Positions 41,372 through 50,153 of a stretch of DNA of 64,000 nucleotides are shown one piece after another. Position numbers and translations under genes: made by a program. Within the stretch, counting starts at the first letter, position 1. Each line of letters begins with the position of its first letter. Source of the stretch: Streptomyces sp. Tu 3180 (GTDB lineage Bacteria; Actinomycetota; Actinomycetes; Streptomycetales; Streptomycetaceae); the NCBI RefSeq assembly GCF_009852415.1, contig NZ_WOXS01000002.1, positions 620,001 through 684,000 of the forward strand. The letters are read 5' to 3'. The notes beneath the pieces were generated by a model. The model was not told the origin of the DNA, searched no databases, and was given only the letters and a program-made list of their open reading frames with translations.

Positions 41372-42132
41372 ATGACCTCCCCCCCGTCCCGCTCCGGTCC
41401 CACGGCCTCCCCCGCCGACCCCCCTCCCGGCCCGTCCGGGGCCTCGCGTCCCCCCTCCCCCGCTGGGGCTTCGTCCTCACCGTCCTGTGCGACGTCGTGC
41501 TGCCGGTCGGGCTCTACTACGCGCTGCGCGCCGCCGGAACGAGCGAGATCACCGCTCTGCTGCTGAGCGGCTGCGCGCCCGCCGTGCACACGCTCCACTC
41601 CGCGGTCCGCCACCGGAAGCTGGACGCCATCGGCGTCTTCATCACGGCCCTGCTCCTGGTGAGCGCCGCGGCGTCGCTGATGACGTCCGACCCGCGCGTC
41701 GCACTGGCGCGCAACGGCCTGTTCACGGCGCTCGCCGGCGTCTGGCTGCTGGTGACGCTGTTCACCGCGCGGCCGTTCACCTACCAGGCCCTGCGCACCC
41801 TGCTGCCCGGGCGGACGGCGGTGCTGGAGGAGCTGTGGGAGACGGACGCGGCCTTCCGGCGGGTGTGGCGCGGGCTGACGGTGCTGTGGGGCGTGGGTCT
41901 GCTGTGCGACGCGCTGCTGCGTCTGGTGATGGCGTACAGCCTGCCCGTGGACACCGTGCCCGCCCTGGACGGAGTCCTGTACGCCGTGTCCTGGATCGGA
42001 TTGCAAATCGTCACCCAGGTGGTGCTGTTCCGGACGCGCACGCTGCGCAAGATCTTCGCCGGCGGGGCGGCCCGGGGCGCCGCCCCGCTTCCCTCACCCG
42101 GCTCCGGGGCCGGCCCCGCGCACTCCGGGTGA
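41372..42132 (+). CDS. Multi-pass membrane protein (VC0807-like), apparent frameshift near its start
   Basis: Predicted integral membrane protein of unknown function with about five or six hydrophobic segments (FVLTVLCDVVLPVGLYYALR, LDAIGVFITALLLVSAAASL, GLFTALAGVWLLVTLF, LTVLWGVGLLCDALLRLVM, YAVSWIGLQIVTQVVLF). It resembles the VC0807 family. A good ribosome site (ACAGGAG) precedes the ATG at 41372, which reads MTSPPSRSGP and a proline/serine-rich tail, but the membrane part is in the next frame and has no ribosome site of its own. Adding one C to the C-runs at 41450-41461 joins them smoothly (RPPSPRWGFVLTVL). A shorter start at GTG 41497 would lose half of the first helix. It lies 55 bp after the TetR gene and may be its target. 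Confidence 0.75.
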
Positions 42133-42279
42133 CGCCTGGCCGGCCCTACGGCAGCGTCCGCGCAGGCACTCCGCCGGAACGGGTCCGTGCCCCGCGCACC
42201 CGACCCGGCCGACCGCGCCGGCGGAGCCGGGCTGCACTATCCTGCGGCCGGTCGGGACCACACCACGTCGGGGGCGTGC

Positions 42280-42795
42280 ATGACCGTGCGGGACGAGGCG
42301 TTGCTGGCCGAACTCGGCTCCCTTCCGGCTCCTGTGCGCGCGGACTACCTCCGCGTCCTCGAGACGGTCGTGCGGACCGTCCCCGGGGCGTGGACCCGCC
42401 GCAGGGGCGTCCGGCGGCAGTGGATCACGCTCCGTGACGGCGACGACGACGTCGTGGTCCGGGTGGAATCCGGCGAACTGAGCGAGCACGTCGACTGGGA
42501 CGGCCCGCGGTCCGCCCGCTCCTTCGCCGGCGCCCTGCGGGAAAGGCTGGCGACGAACCGGTGCGCCGCCCTGGTCTACGGGAACGCGGTCGACTCGCGC
42601 ACGTGGGGCTGGGTCCTCCCGCTCCTGGCGGGGCAGCTGCCCAGGCTGGACACCGCGGTGATGGTCGAGATCGAACACCGCGCGGGAGCCCGGTCCACGT
42701 TCTCGTTCCCGGTCGGGTACCGGCGCCTGCCCGTCCGGCGCCTGCGGTTCGAGCAGGACGTGCGCGCGGTCCTGCGGCGCGCCGGGAACGGGTGA
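42280..42795 (+). CDS. Hypothetical protein
   Basis: About 171 residues from the ATG at 42280 (MTVRDEALLAELGSLPAPV). I do not recognise the family. The protein is soluble, mixed alpha/beta in appearance, with an acidic central part (RDGDDDVVVRVESGELSEHVDWDG) and a basic C-terminus (YRRLPVRRLRFEQDVRAVLRR). There is no signal peptide or membrane segment. The frame could begin upstream at 42187, but the first 31 codons there are low-complexity and less likely. It follows the membrane-protein gene by 147 bp and is followed by 415 bp without a convincing gene. Confidence 0.65.
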   Translation: MTVRDEALLAELGSLPAPVRADYLRVLETVVRTVPGAWTRRRGVRRQWITLRDGDDDVVVRVESGELSEHVDWDGPRSARSFAGALRERLATNRCAALVYGNAVDSRTWGWVLPLLAGQLPRLDTAVMVEIEHRAGARSTFSFPVGYRRLPVRRLRFEQDVRAVLRRAGNG

Positions 42796-43153
42796 CCCGA
42801 GTTCCGCGGCCGCCGGGCAGGCCGCTTGCCCGGCATCGGCCGCCGCCGGCCGGAAGGGCCCTCGCGGGTGCCGGGGCGGCCGTCCTGGCGGCCGAAGGCC
42901 CGCGCCCCGCCTCGTCCTGCCGCTCGCCCGCCGCCCCGGGCCGTTCCGCGCCGGTGCGGGTCAGGCCGTCCCCGCCCGGCGCGGTGCCCGTGCGGCCGTG
43001 GCCGGCAGCCGGCCCCGCCGTGCGGCCCGTTCGCCACTTCTCCCCCAGCCATGTCGGTGACCCTGACGCACCAGGTCTTCACCGGTTACGTGCCGCGCGT
43101 GCACCGGGCGAAGTCCTGGTGGGGCAGAGCCGACGGGGGGATGTGGGGTGTTG

Positions 43154-43191
43154 CCCGTTTGCGCGCGGGTACGCGCGCGGGTGTGAACGGG
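43154..43191. promoter_or_regulatory. Interrupted dyad and direct repeat upstream of the anti-sigma-type gene
   Basis: Within the gene-free stretch 42796-43210, CCCGTT (43154-43159) and GCGCGC (43161-43166) face GCGCGC (43173-43178) and AACGGG (43186-43191), forming an interrupted dyad. CGCGCGGGT also occurs twice, 12 bp apart. It lies just before the ribosome site of the downstream gene, so it may act as an operator or leader hairpin. I see nothing else in this gap. Confidence 0.35.
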
Positions 43192-43210
43192 GGAACGAAG
43201 GGTGGACGGC

Positions 43211-43690
43211 ATGGAATCAGCGCCCGTGGGCGAGGACGGCACCGCACCGGACGAGCGCACCCCGCAGACCAGCATCGCCCTGGGCGGTGACGGCACGGAC
43301 ATCGCCCATGCCCGCCACCAGGCCGCCGACTTCCTCACCCGGGTACGGACCGAGCACGGCCTGCCGGTCTCCCGGCGTGCCATCGACCTGACCCAGCTGG
43401 TGGTCAGCGAGCTGGTCACCAACGCCCGCAAGTACGCCCCCGGGCCGGCGCTGCTGGACCTGCGCGTCACCGGCGACACGGTCGAGGTCTCGGTGTGGGA
43501 CTCCGATCCGGTCCTGCCGATCGCCCGGGCCGCGGACGCCGGCCGGGTCGGCCAGCACGGCCTGGAGATCGTCATGGCCGTCGCCCAGGGCTTCGCGGCG
43601 CAGCGCGAGCCGGTCGGCAAACGCATCACCGCCCGCATCGCCCTGCTCGACGGCCCCGGCGACGCCCCCACCGGACGTCCGCCCCTGTAG
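43211..43690 (+). CDS. Anti-sigma-type ATP-binding protein (HATPase, RsbW-like)
   Basis: A 159-residue single-domain GHKL ATPase of the kind that, in Streptomyces, acts as an anti-sigma factor or serine kinase in partner-switching control. The N box is VVSELVTNARKYAP (near residues 75-88), the G1 box VSVWDSDP and the later HGLEIVMAVAQGF segment (G2 region) are present. The first 30 residues are an acidic, probably disordered extension. ATG 43211 is chosen because GAAGG lies nine bases upstream; a GTG three codons earlier is possible. No sigma factor or anti-anti-sigma gene is adjacent, which is usual for the many stand-alone members in these genomes. Confidence 0.88.
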   Translation: MESAPVGEDGTAPDERTPQTSIALGGDGTDIAHARHQAADFLTRVRTEHGLPVSRRAIDLTQLVVSELVTNARKYAPGPALLDLRVTGDTVEVSVWDSDPVLPIARAADAGRVGQHGLEIVMAVAQGFAAQREPVGKRITARIALLDGPGDAPTGRPPL

Positions 43691-43880
43691 AACCGGACGC
43701 CCACCCCTGTGGAAACGACCGGCCGACCGGCCCCTGGTCTCAGCCGGGGTGCGTGGATGCGGCCGTGGCGATCACCGGGGAGAGGCGGCGGACAGGGGTG
43801 CCCCGGCACGACTGCCTCGGGCCGACCAGCTGGAAGGCACCCGCCTCGGCGCCCCCCGTCGGCTTCGATGGTCTGCGCCG

Positions 43881-44408
43881 GTGGCCGACGCTTCGCCGGT
43901 ATTCATGATCGACGCCGATCACGGGCAGTTCCACGTCCAGGACCTCGACCCCTATGAAGCGTGGATCGCCGAACACGCGACGGACCCGGACCTGGTGCCC
44001 GCCGGCTGGACGGAAGAAGCGGTCCGCCTCCATCGCATCGGCGTCGAACCGCACTCGGTCCCCGTCGGCACAGCTCGGGACGACATGGTCGAGTCCCTGA
44101 TCACCGTTCACGCCTCCGCGCCCACGACGGAGCCGACGGCCGAGCACATCGTGGAGGCCGACCCCGACGCCCCGACCGGTCAGCTCACCGTGTCCAGCCC
44201 CGGCACCGACCCCGCCGACGGGCCGTTCCTGGCCGTTCCCGCCGGATGGCTACGTGTTCGGGTTTCCTGCGTTCCAGCCGAACCACCGCCGGCCGACACC
44301 GACGGAGGTCCCGGTGACCACTTCCTGTACCGGATGGACCTCTGGCCGTCCGACCGGACTCACGGACTCGTCGTCGTCGAGCAGGGGCCGGAAATCTGGG
44401 CGGGGTAG
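43881..44408 (+). CDS. Hypothetical acidic protein
   Basis: About 175 residues from GTG 43881 (VADASPVFMIDADHGQFHVQ) or 167 from ATG 43905. I do not recognise the family. The protein is acidic and rich in Asp, Pro and Thr, with a C-terminal DHFLYRMDLWPSDR segment and no membrane span. Start choice is uncertain because neither candidate has a clear ribosome site; the open frame reaches back to 43749, but the extra residues are arginine/glycine-rich and look non-coding. It stands alone between the anti-sigma-type gene and a 750-bp region without a clear gene. Confidence 0.55.
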   Translation: MADASPVFMIDADHGQFHVQDLDPYEAWIAEHATDPDLVPAGWTEEAVRLHRIGVEPHSVPVGTARDDMVESLITVHASAPTTEPTAEHIVEADPDAPTGQLTVSSPGTDPADGPFLAVPAGWLRVRVSCVPAEPPPADTDGGPGDHFLYRMDLWPSDRTHGLVVVEQGPEIWAG

Positions 44409-44583
44409 GTCTTCGTCCACCGCTCGCCCGTCGGCCGAGTGCGAGGTCGTGGAGACGCGCGTTGCCGCTCATCGCGTGATGGACGCCGTGCCCGGCATCG
44501 CCCGGATGCACGACCTCGCCCCCGCCGGACAGATCGGTGGACCTCACTGTGATCAGCCGTGCCCGAGGCGGCTCGAAGATTAT

Positions 44584-44983
44584 TCACGGGACGGGCCTCA
44601 ACGCGCCGAAGTCGGTGAACGCCGAGGATCGCGGTCGTCCCGCAGCGCAGTCGGTCCCGGTCGGTGCAGCCGAGCCGGCGGCCGTGGAAGCGGGCCGCGA
44701 CGTGCGGGTGCCGGGGTGGACCAAGGCTGCGGCGAGCATCTCGGTACCGTGGTCGTCGCCGGGCCGGGTGTGTGCGCTCGATGAACGGCCCGGCCCGCAC
44801 GGCGACGTCCTGGGCGCGGCCGGGCGTCCAGGGCTCCGGGGCGCGCACGGCCGCGAGCACCGCGCGGAACGCGTCGACGAGTACCTGGCTCCCGGAAGCG
44901 AAGGCGCCGGGGGCGTTGCGGCGGCGGTCCCTGAGCGCCTGGGCCAGGGGTTCGGTGAGACCGCCGGCGCTTTTCCGGACCAC
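44584..44983 (-). pseudogene. Possible decayed gene on the minus strand
   Basis: The 750-bp stretch 44409-45159 has no intact gene. On the minus strand, codon use looks real from GTG 44983 (VVRKSAGGLTEPLAQALRD, later GSQVLVDAFRAVLAAVRAPE) to about 44780, and then in another frame to a TGA near 44584 (GDDHGTEMLAAALVHPGTRT). The two pieces join if one base is removed near GCCCGG. I do not recognise the product. No ribosome site is seen, so this is a weak call based on codon bias only. Confidence 0.3.
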
Positions 44984-45133
44984 GCGCTGTCGCGTTGGTG
45001 GCGAGCGGCAGTCGGTGCGGTTGTCACGTCCGGCCTCGGGCCGACGGCCCGATGTGCTCCTCCGGCACCGACCACCCCGGCAGGGCTTCACGGCCGCGGT
45101 GAGGGCGGACCTCCGAAGGGGTATTGCAACGTA

Positions 45134-45144
45134 CAGTCCAAAAC
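45134..45144 (-). promoter_or_regulatory. Operator motif in the TetR promoter (pair with 45796)
   Basis: CAGTCCAAAAC (minus strand GTTTTGGACTG) lies 16 bp before the TetR ATG. The same motif with one change, GTTTTGTACTG, occurs in the opposite orientation before the efflux gene. A shared sequence in both promoters is what an autoregulated TetR/efflux pair would show. Confidence 0.5.
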
Positions 45145-45159
45145 GGTTAAGGTCGCGCC

Positions 45160-45756
45160 ATGGCCCGGCCGAGGACGTTCGACGAGGAAGGCGCCCTGGA
45201 CGCGGCGATGCGCACGTTCTGGGAGAGGGGCTACGAGGCCACCTCCACACAGGACCTGTGCGACGCCACAGGGCTGGGGCGCAGCAGCATCTACAACACG
45301 TTCAAGAGCAAGCACGACCTCTTCGAGCGCGTACTGGCGCGCTACATCGACTCCATGACGACCGCCCAGCTGGCCGTCCTGGAGGACGTCCGGCACAGCG
45401 CCGCCGACCGGCTGCGCGCCCTGTTCACCATGGTCGTCGACGGCGAGACGGAACACCGGACGGGCGGACGCGGTCTCGGCTGCCTGACCGTGAACACCAC
45501 GGTCGAGCTGGTCGCCCGGGATCCGCGGGCGGCGGAAATGCTGGAGCGCGACACACGGCGTCGGCTGACGGCGCTGCGCGCGGTGCTCGAGGAGGGGCAG
45601 CGGGACGGCAGCATCACCTCCCCCCGCGACGCCGGAGCGCTTGCCCGCTTCGTCAACGCGGCGATCGGCGGCATGCGCATCTCCAGCCAGGGCGGTGCCG
45701 ACCGGGCCGCACTGGAGTCGATCGCCGAGATCGCCATGGACGCACTCACCGGCTGA
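45160..45756 (+). CDS. TetR-family regulator of the adjacent efflux gene
   Basis: A 198-residue repressor-type protein. Residues 1-60 form the TetR DNA-binding domain (MARPRTFDEEGALDAAMRTF, YEATSTQDLCDATGLGRSSIYNTFKSK). The C-terminal domain is all-helical, with a GLGCLTVNT segment often seen in AcrR/TetR_C-like members. It is followed after 85 bp by an MFS drug-transporter gene on the same strand, the classic arrangement in which the regulator represses itself and the pump until a ligand binds. The operator motifs at 45134 and 45796 support this. Confidence 0.93.
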   Translation: MARPRTFDEEGALDAAMRTFWERGYEATSTQDLCDATGLGRSSIYNTFKSKHDLFERVLARYIDSMTTAQLAVLEDVRHSAADRLRALFTMVVDGETEHRTGGRGLGCLTVNTTVELVARDPRAAEMLERDTRRRLTALRAVLEEGQRDGSITSPRDAGALARFVNAAIGGMRISSQGGADRAALESIAEIAMDALTG

Positions 45757-45795
45757 CGGCGCACGCCACCGGGGGCCAGGCCCACGCGTACTCAA

Positions 45796-45806
45796 GTTTT
45801 GTACTG
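45796..45806 (+). promoter_or_regulatory. Operator motif in the efflux gene promoter
   Basis: GTTTTGTACTG, next to the small palindrome TGATCA, lies about 35 bp upstream of the MFS start codon. Ten of its eleven bases match the inverted motif in front of the TetR gene. Confidence 0.5.
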
Positions 45807-45841
45807 ATCAATCCATAACGGACCTCGAAGGAGAACGAGCC

Positions 45842-47056
45842 GTGCCTCGTGCCGTATACGTGCTGGCGCTCGGCATCTTCGCCATGGTGACCAGCGAGTT
45901 CGTGGTCGCCGGGCTGATGCCGCAGATGGCCGACGGGCTGGACGCGACCATCCCCCAGATCGGCTACCTCATCACCGCCTTCGCGGTGGCCATGGCTGCC
46001 GGCGGCCCCTTCCTGACCGTGGCCCTGATGAAGTTCCCCCCGCGCACGGCGCTGTTGGCACTGTTCGTCGTCTTCCTCGCCGGCAACGTACTGGCCGCCA
46101 CCGCGACCGGCTACGGCACCATGATGGCCGCGCGGATCATCACCGGCATCGCCTCCCAGGCGTTCTTCGGCGTGGGCATCTCGATGTGCGCCCGGATCAC
46201 CCGCCCCGAGATCCGTGGCCGCGCCATCGCCGTCGCGATGAACGGCCTCATGCTCGGCACCCTGCTCGGACTGCCCGTCTCCACCCTGGTCGGTGAGCGT
46301 TTCGGGTGGCGCGCCGCGTTCTGGGCCATCGTCCTGATCACCGTGATCGCGGCCGTGGCCACCCTGTTCGGCGTGCCCCGCGTCGAGCGGGTGGAGGGCG
46401 GCGGCTTCCGCCAGGAGGCCGGCGTCTTCAAGAAGCCCAGGATGTGGCTGGTGCTGTCCGGCAGCACACTGATCATCGGCGCCACCTTCTCCGCCTTCAG
46501 CTACTTCAACCCCATCCTCACCGACGTCACCGGCTTCTCCGCCGGCACCGTCCCCCTGCTGCTCATCGCCTACGGCGCCGCCACCGTCATCGGCAACAAC
46601 GTGGTCGGCCGTTTCGCCGACACGCACACCGTCCCGGTGCTCGCCGTCGGGCTCGTCCTCAACACGGTCTTCCTGACCGCCTTCGCCCTCCTCGCCCACG
46701 TGCCCGTCCCGGCGGTCATCTGCATGATGGGCATCGGCCTGGCCGGTGTCACCATGAACCCGGCGATGGTGACCCGCGTCCAGCGCACCGGCAACGCCGG
46801 GCCGCTGGTCAACACCGTGCACTCCTCCTTCATCACCCTCGGCATCATCCTCGGTTCCTCCATCGGCGCCGTGGTGATCGAAACCTGGGGACTGCGCGCT
46901 CCGCTCTGGCTCGGCGCGGTGTTGGCGCTGGTCGGCCTGGCCACCGTCCTGCCCGACCTCACCCACCGCGCCGTCACGACTCCCGGCCCAGCCACCTCGT
47001 CCGCCCTGCCCGACGAGGGGAACGAGCTCGCACGCGTTGATCAGTCGGCAAGGTAG
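45842..47056 (+). CDS. MFS drug efflux transporter (DHA1 type)
   Basis: A 404-residue, 12-helix proton-driven exporter of the plasma membrane, similar to the Cmx/AraJ group. The N-terminus MPRAVYVLALGIFAMVTSEF and the GLMPQMADGL motif are typical; the cytoplasmic loop motif between helices 2 and 3 is weak, and the helix-5 GxxxG-rich segment is GLMLGTLLGLPVSTLVGERFGW (shortened here to its core GLMLGTLLGLP). The GTG start at 45842 has an AAGGAG site eight bases upstream. It is probably controlled by the TetR gene just before it. The substrate is unknown; resistance to the nearby macrolide is possible but not shown. Confidence 0.92.
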   Translation: MPRAVYVLALGIFAMVTSEFVVAGLMPQMADGLDATIPQIGYLITAFAVAMAAGGPFLTVALMKFPPRTALLALFVVFLAGNVLAATATGYGTMMAARIITGIASQAFFGVGISMCARITRPEIRGRAIAVAMNGLMLGTLLGLPVSTLVGERFGWRAAFWAIVLITVIAAVATLFGVPRVERVEGGGFRQEAGVFKKPRMWLVLSGSTLIIGATFSAFSYFNPILTDVTGFSAGTVPLLLIAYGAATVIGNNVVGRFADTHTVPVLAVGLVLNTVFLTAFALLAHVPVPAVICMMGIGLAGVTMNPAMVTRVQRTGNAGPLVNTVHSSFITLGIILGSSIGAVVIETWGLRAPLWLGAVLALVGLATVLPDLTHRAVTTPGPATSSALPDEGNELARVDQSAR

Positions 47057-47290
47057 CGGCAGCGGTCGAAGGCTGCGCCGATGTCAGGGAAAGCGACCGG
47101 GACGTCATCGTCACCGGAGGCGCCCGGGCCCAGGGGCAGCGACGGCGTGGCCGGTTCCAGAGGGCTCACCTTTCCGGTGCGGACCAGCGGCGACGCCGCA
47201 CGGCCCCGGCGGGCGACGCACAGCGTGGAGGAGTCCGGGGGAACCCGGGGGCGAGACCGGTGAGCTCGCGTTTCAGGTGTCGCGCATTCG

Positions 47291-47317
47291 CGGCCGAGCC
47301 CAGAGGGGGCTCGGCCG
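47291..47317. terminator. Perfect 11-bp hairpin after the efflux gene
   Basis: CGGCCGAGCCC and GGGCTCGGCCG pair perfectly around a five-base loop, 235 bp after the MFS stop in the 358-bp gap before the next gene. There is no T-tract, as is usual in Streptomyces. It may end efflux-gene transcription or act in the leader of the following gene. The rest of the gap shows no gene. Confidence 0.5.
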
Positions 47318-47414
47318 AGTGACCCGCGCGAGCTCGGCGGCACCCGGCAGTCCGCTGGCCGGCGATTGACATGATGGGGGGCGGCAAGTCTCAGGTGTCC
47401 CTGGAGGAGCGACT

Positions 47415-47990
47415 GTGGCGTTCGAGACCGAAGTCGATTTCGGAATCGCCGAACGGGACGATTGGTCCTGCTCACCGGCTGTCGGCGTCGGACCGCTCCG
47501 GTTCGGCATGAGCGTCGACGACGTGGTCGAGGCGGCTGAGACGCTCGGCCAGACGAAGGTCAGCGATTGCGCACAGGACCACGCGATCTTCTCGCCGACC
47601 TGGGAGGTCGAAGTCCACCGTCGCGGGGCGGTTCCTTCTTCGCCTGCCGTCACCGCCTGTGTGAGCCGAGCTGTGGGGCTGTTCTGCATCGCCGCGGACG
47701 CCGTGCACGGCCCCCGGATCGCGTATGACGGACTCCCCCTGGTCGGGAGAGACCTGTCGGAGCTGGAGAGCGACGCAATCGCGTATGCCGAGGCGATGGA
47801 CGTGCACTTTCGCTACACGCCCGAGGGCTAAGCGGGACCGGATGATCCCGGGGTCGTGATACGCGGGCAACTGGTCGGGCAGGCCCTCCGATCGCGTCCG
47901 TTGTTCATGGTGACGCGCGACGGCGCGAACACCGAATGGGACTCGATGCCCTCCGAGGAGCACCGCGTCAACGGCCGGTCCACGGTCTGA
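47415..47990 (+). pseudogene. Hypothetical protein interrupted by an in-frame TAA
   Basis: The GTG at 47415 has a strong ribosome site (GGAGGAG) and opens a frame MAFETEVDFGIAERDDWSCS that ends at TAA 47829-47831 after 138 residues. The same frame then continues with normal codon use for 52 more codons (PLFMVTRDGANTEWDS, then PSEEHRVNG) to TGA 47988-47990. The product, about 190 residues, is of unknown function, with SPAVGVGPLRFGMS near the start. TAA is the rarest stop in these genomes, and the single break suggests a recent nonsense mutation, a base-calling error, or readthrough. The short form may still be made. Confidence 0.65.
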
Positions 47991-48103
47991 CGTGGTGTGA
48001 CCCGTGACGCGTGGTGGAGGAGACACGCCCGGACCGGCACTCCTCCCCGACTCACCTCGGCGAGGCGGACCGTCCCTCGGTCCGCCGGAAGGGGTGTCCG
48101 CCG

Positions 48104-49096
48104 TCAATTCGCCTCCGGCCCGAACCGGCGCTTGTACGCCGACGGGGTGATGCCGGCCTCGCGGCGCATCAGCGTGCGCAGATGGGCGGCGGTGCCGAGC
48201 CCGCTGCGCCGCGCGACCACCTCGAAGCGGGACTCACCTCGCTCGATCAGCCGGCAGGCCAGGGCGAGTCGTTCCCCCGTGAGCCACGTCAACGGGGTCG
48301 TGCCCAGTTGCGCCCGGAAGCGGCGATGCAGCGTCGCCGGACTGACCGCCGCACGCGCCGCGAGGTCGGACACAGTGAGCGGTGAGTCCAACCGTTCCAG
48401 GGCCCAGGCCAGGACAGGCGCCAGGGACTCGTCCGGCGGGTCGGGCACGGGGCGTTCCACGAACTGCCGCTGCCCACCGTCCCGGTGCGCCGCGAAGACC
48501 AGTCGCCGGCTCACGGAGTTGGCGACCTCCGCGCCGTGGTCGCGGCGGACCATGTGCAGCCCGAGGTCGAGCGCCGCCGCGCTCCCCGCAGCGGTGAGGA
48601 TGTCACCGTCGTCCACGAACAGCACGTCCGATTCGAGCCGGACGGCGGGGAAGCGGGCCCGGAAGGAATCCGCCCACTGCCAGTGCGCGGTGGCCCGGCG
48701 CCCGTCGAGGACCCCGGCCTCGGCCAGTGTGAAGGCGCCGCTGCAGAAGCCGACCAGGCGCGCACCGCGGGCGTGCGCCCGTCGGACGGCATCGAGCACG
48801 GCGGGACGGCGGGGCACCTCGATGTCCGGGCGGTTGGGGACGATCAAGGTGTCCGCCGCGTCGGCCGCTTCCAGACCGGCGACTCCCGTGAGCGTGAAGA
48901 ATCCGTCTCGCATCAGGGTGCGGGGTTCGGGGGAACAGAGCCTGAAGTCGTAGAGGTCACGGCCGATCTCCGGTCTGCGCAGACCGAAGACCTCGGTCGC
49001 GCAGCCGAGCTCGAACGGGTTCGAGTTCTCGTCCACGATCACGACGACCCGGTGCACGCCCGCCGCGTGAACGGCGTGCGAGGATTCTTTCGCCAT
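48104..49096 (-). CDS. GlxA-type AraC-family transcriptional regulator (DJ-1/PfpI plus AraC domains)
   Basis: A 330-residue regulator. Residues 15-180 form a DJ-1/PfpI-like domain (VVVIVDENSNPFELGCATEVFG) with the nucleophile-elbow-like GFCSGAFTLAEAG near residue 115. Residues 230-325 form the AraC DNA-binding domain with two helix-turn-helix units (LAARAAVSPATLHRRFRAQ and VARRSGLGTAAHLRTLMRRE) and the closing GITPSAYKRRF. It lies divergently from the cupin gene, with 52 bp between start codons, so it probably controls that gene. Members of this family usually act as activators; the signal is not evident. Confidence 0.94.
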   Translation of the reverse strand: MAKESSHAVHAAGVHRVVVIVDENSNPFELGCATEVFGLRRPEIGRDLYDFRLCSPEPRTLMRDGFFTLTGVAGLEAADAADTLIVPNRPDIEVPRRPAVLDAVRRAHARGARLVGFCSGAFTLAEAGVLDGRRATAHWQWADSFRARFPAVRLESDVLFVDDGDILTAAGSAAALDLGLHMVRRDHGAEVANSVSRRLVFAAHRDGGQRQFVERPVPDPPDESLAPVLAWALERLDSPLTVSDLAARAAVSPATLHRRFRAQLGTTPLTWLTGERLALACRLIERGESRFEVVARRSGLGTAAHLRTLMRREAGITPSAYKRRFGPEAN

Positions 49097-49148
49097 GTGC
49101 GATTCCTAGCACTCACGCCGACCGTGCGAAACGGCTCAGGATGAGCCC

Positions 49149-49544
49149 ATGAGCCACGAACCCATCCCCCTCGGCAAGGCCCTGGCCTCCTTCGACGCCC
49201 TGTGGAGCCCCCGCATCGTCACGCGCGTCAACGACTACGACGTCCGCATCGCCAAGGTCGAGGGCGAACACGTCTGGCACGCCCACGACGACACCGACGA
49301 GTTCTTCCTGGTACTCGACGGAGAGCTGCACATCTCCTTGCGCGAGCCCGAGGGGGAGCGCACGGTCCTGCTCCCCCAGGGGGCGGTCTTCACCGTCCCC
49401 CGAGGCACGGAGCACAAGCCGTACGCTCCGTCCGGCGCCGCGATCCTCATGTTCGAGCCCGCCGGGACACCGACCGTGGGTGATCGCCACGACGAGATCC
49501 CGGACCACGTGGACGCGACGACCGGGCACGCACTCGACACCTGA
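49149..49544 (+). CDS. Cupin-domain protein
   Basis: A 131-residue small beta-barrel protein. The metal-binding cupin motif 1 is HVWHAHDDTDEFFLVLDGEL (residues 38-57; two His and a Glu) and motif 2 is the PRGTEHKPYAP segment near residue 80. The start has AGGA nine bases upstream. It is divergent from the GlxA-type regulator. The role may be a metal-dependent isomerase or dioxygenase or simple binding; the family is too broad to say. Confidence 0.92.
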   Translation: MSHEPIPLGKALASFDALWSPRIVTRVNDYDVRIAKVEGEHVWHAHDDTDEFFLVLDGELHISLREPEGERTVLLPQGAVFTVPRGTEHKPYAPSGAAILMFEPAGTPTVGDRHDEIPDHVDATTGHALDT

Positions 49545-49929
49545 GCCGACGGGCTTCGGGCGCGCGGCCCTTCTCATGGCCTCAGCCCGTCACCGGATCG
49601 GTTCCGTTCACCGGCTGCCCGGCGGGAGCGGCGCGGGTACGAGGCCTCGCCCGGGGCTGGGATTCGACGATGTGAGCCCTACGTCCCGGCGCGCAGCCAC
49701 CCGGTTCGGGAACGACCGCGTCATCCCGCCTTGCAGCGCTGCCCTCCGCCCTGCCTCACTTGCCAGGGGCGCCGACCCCGCCCGAGCCGCCGCCGGCCTG
49801 CTGTGGCATCAGCACGTCATCGACGACGCGCGGAGCGACACCGGCGCCGGCGGGGCCGAGCCCTGCACTACGGTCGGGCCGTGCCGACGGGACTTCCGGA
49901 GGGGCGGGACCCGGAGACGGGCGGCCCGG

Positions 49930-50124
49930 CTAGCGGCTCCTGAAGAAGCAGAGCGCTCGGCCGTTCTCGTCGGGTGGGGAGTCCGCGCACGCCGGCTCCC
50001 CTCCCGCGGGAAACGGTGGCGTCGGGCCGGCTTCCTCCCAGCCGTACCGCTGCGGCTCCGCCGAGTCCCGCGGCCACAGGGTCAGGCCGGCCGTGACGGT
50101 CACGAGGACCAGCCACACCGCCAC
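49930..50124 (-). CDS. Small membrane-anchored or secreted hypothetical protein
   Basis: A 64-residue product from GTG 50124 with one N-terminal hydrophobic segment (AVWLVLVTVTAGLTLW) followed by a Pro/Glu-rich tail ending ENGRALCFFRSR with two Cys. It begins 30 bp after the DUF952 gene on the same strand, so it may be its operon partner. The ribosome site is weak and I do not recognise the family. The 385 bp to its left, up to the cupin gene, shows nothing convincing. Confidence 0.45.
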   Translation of the reverse strand: MAVWLVLVTVTAGLTLWPRDSAEPQRYGWEEAGPTPPFPAGGEPACADSPPDENGRALCFFRSR

Positions 50125-50153
50125 GGCCCACCGTCATGGCCTGCGGCGGCGCG

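Noticed and set aside
43154-43191. Possible riboswitch or small RNA in the leader of the anti-sigma-type gene
   Set aside because: Only one interrupted dyad is visible, with no conserved riboswitch core that I can recognise.
45641-45841. Longer start for the MFS transporter at 45641
   Set aside because: The extension overlaps the TetR gene and is not membrane-like; GTG 45842 has a proper ribosome site and gives the normal family length.
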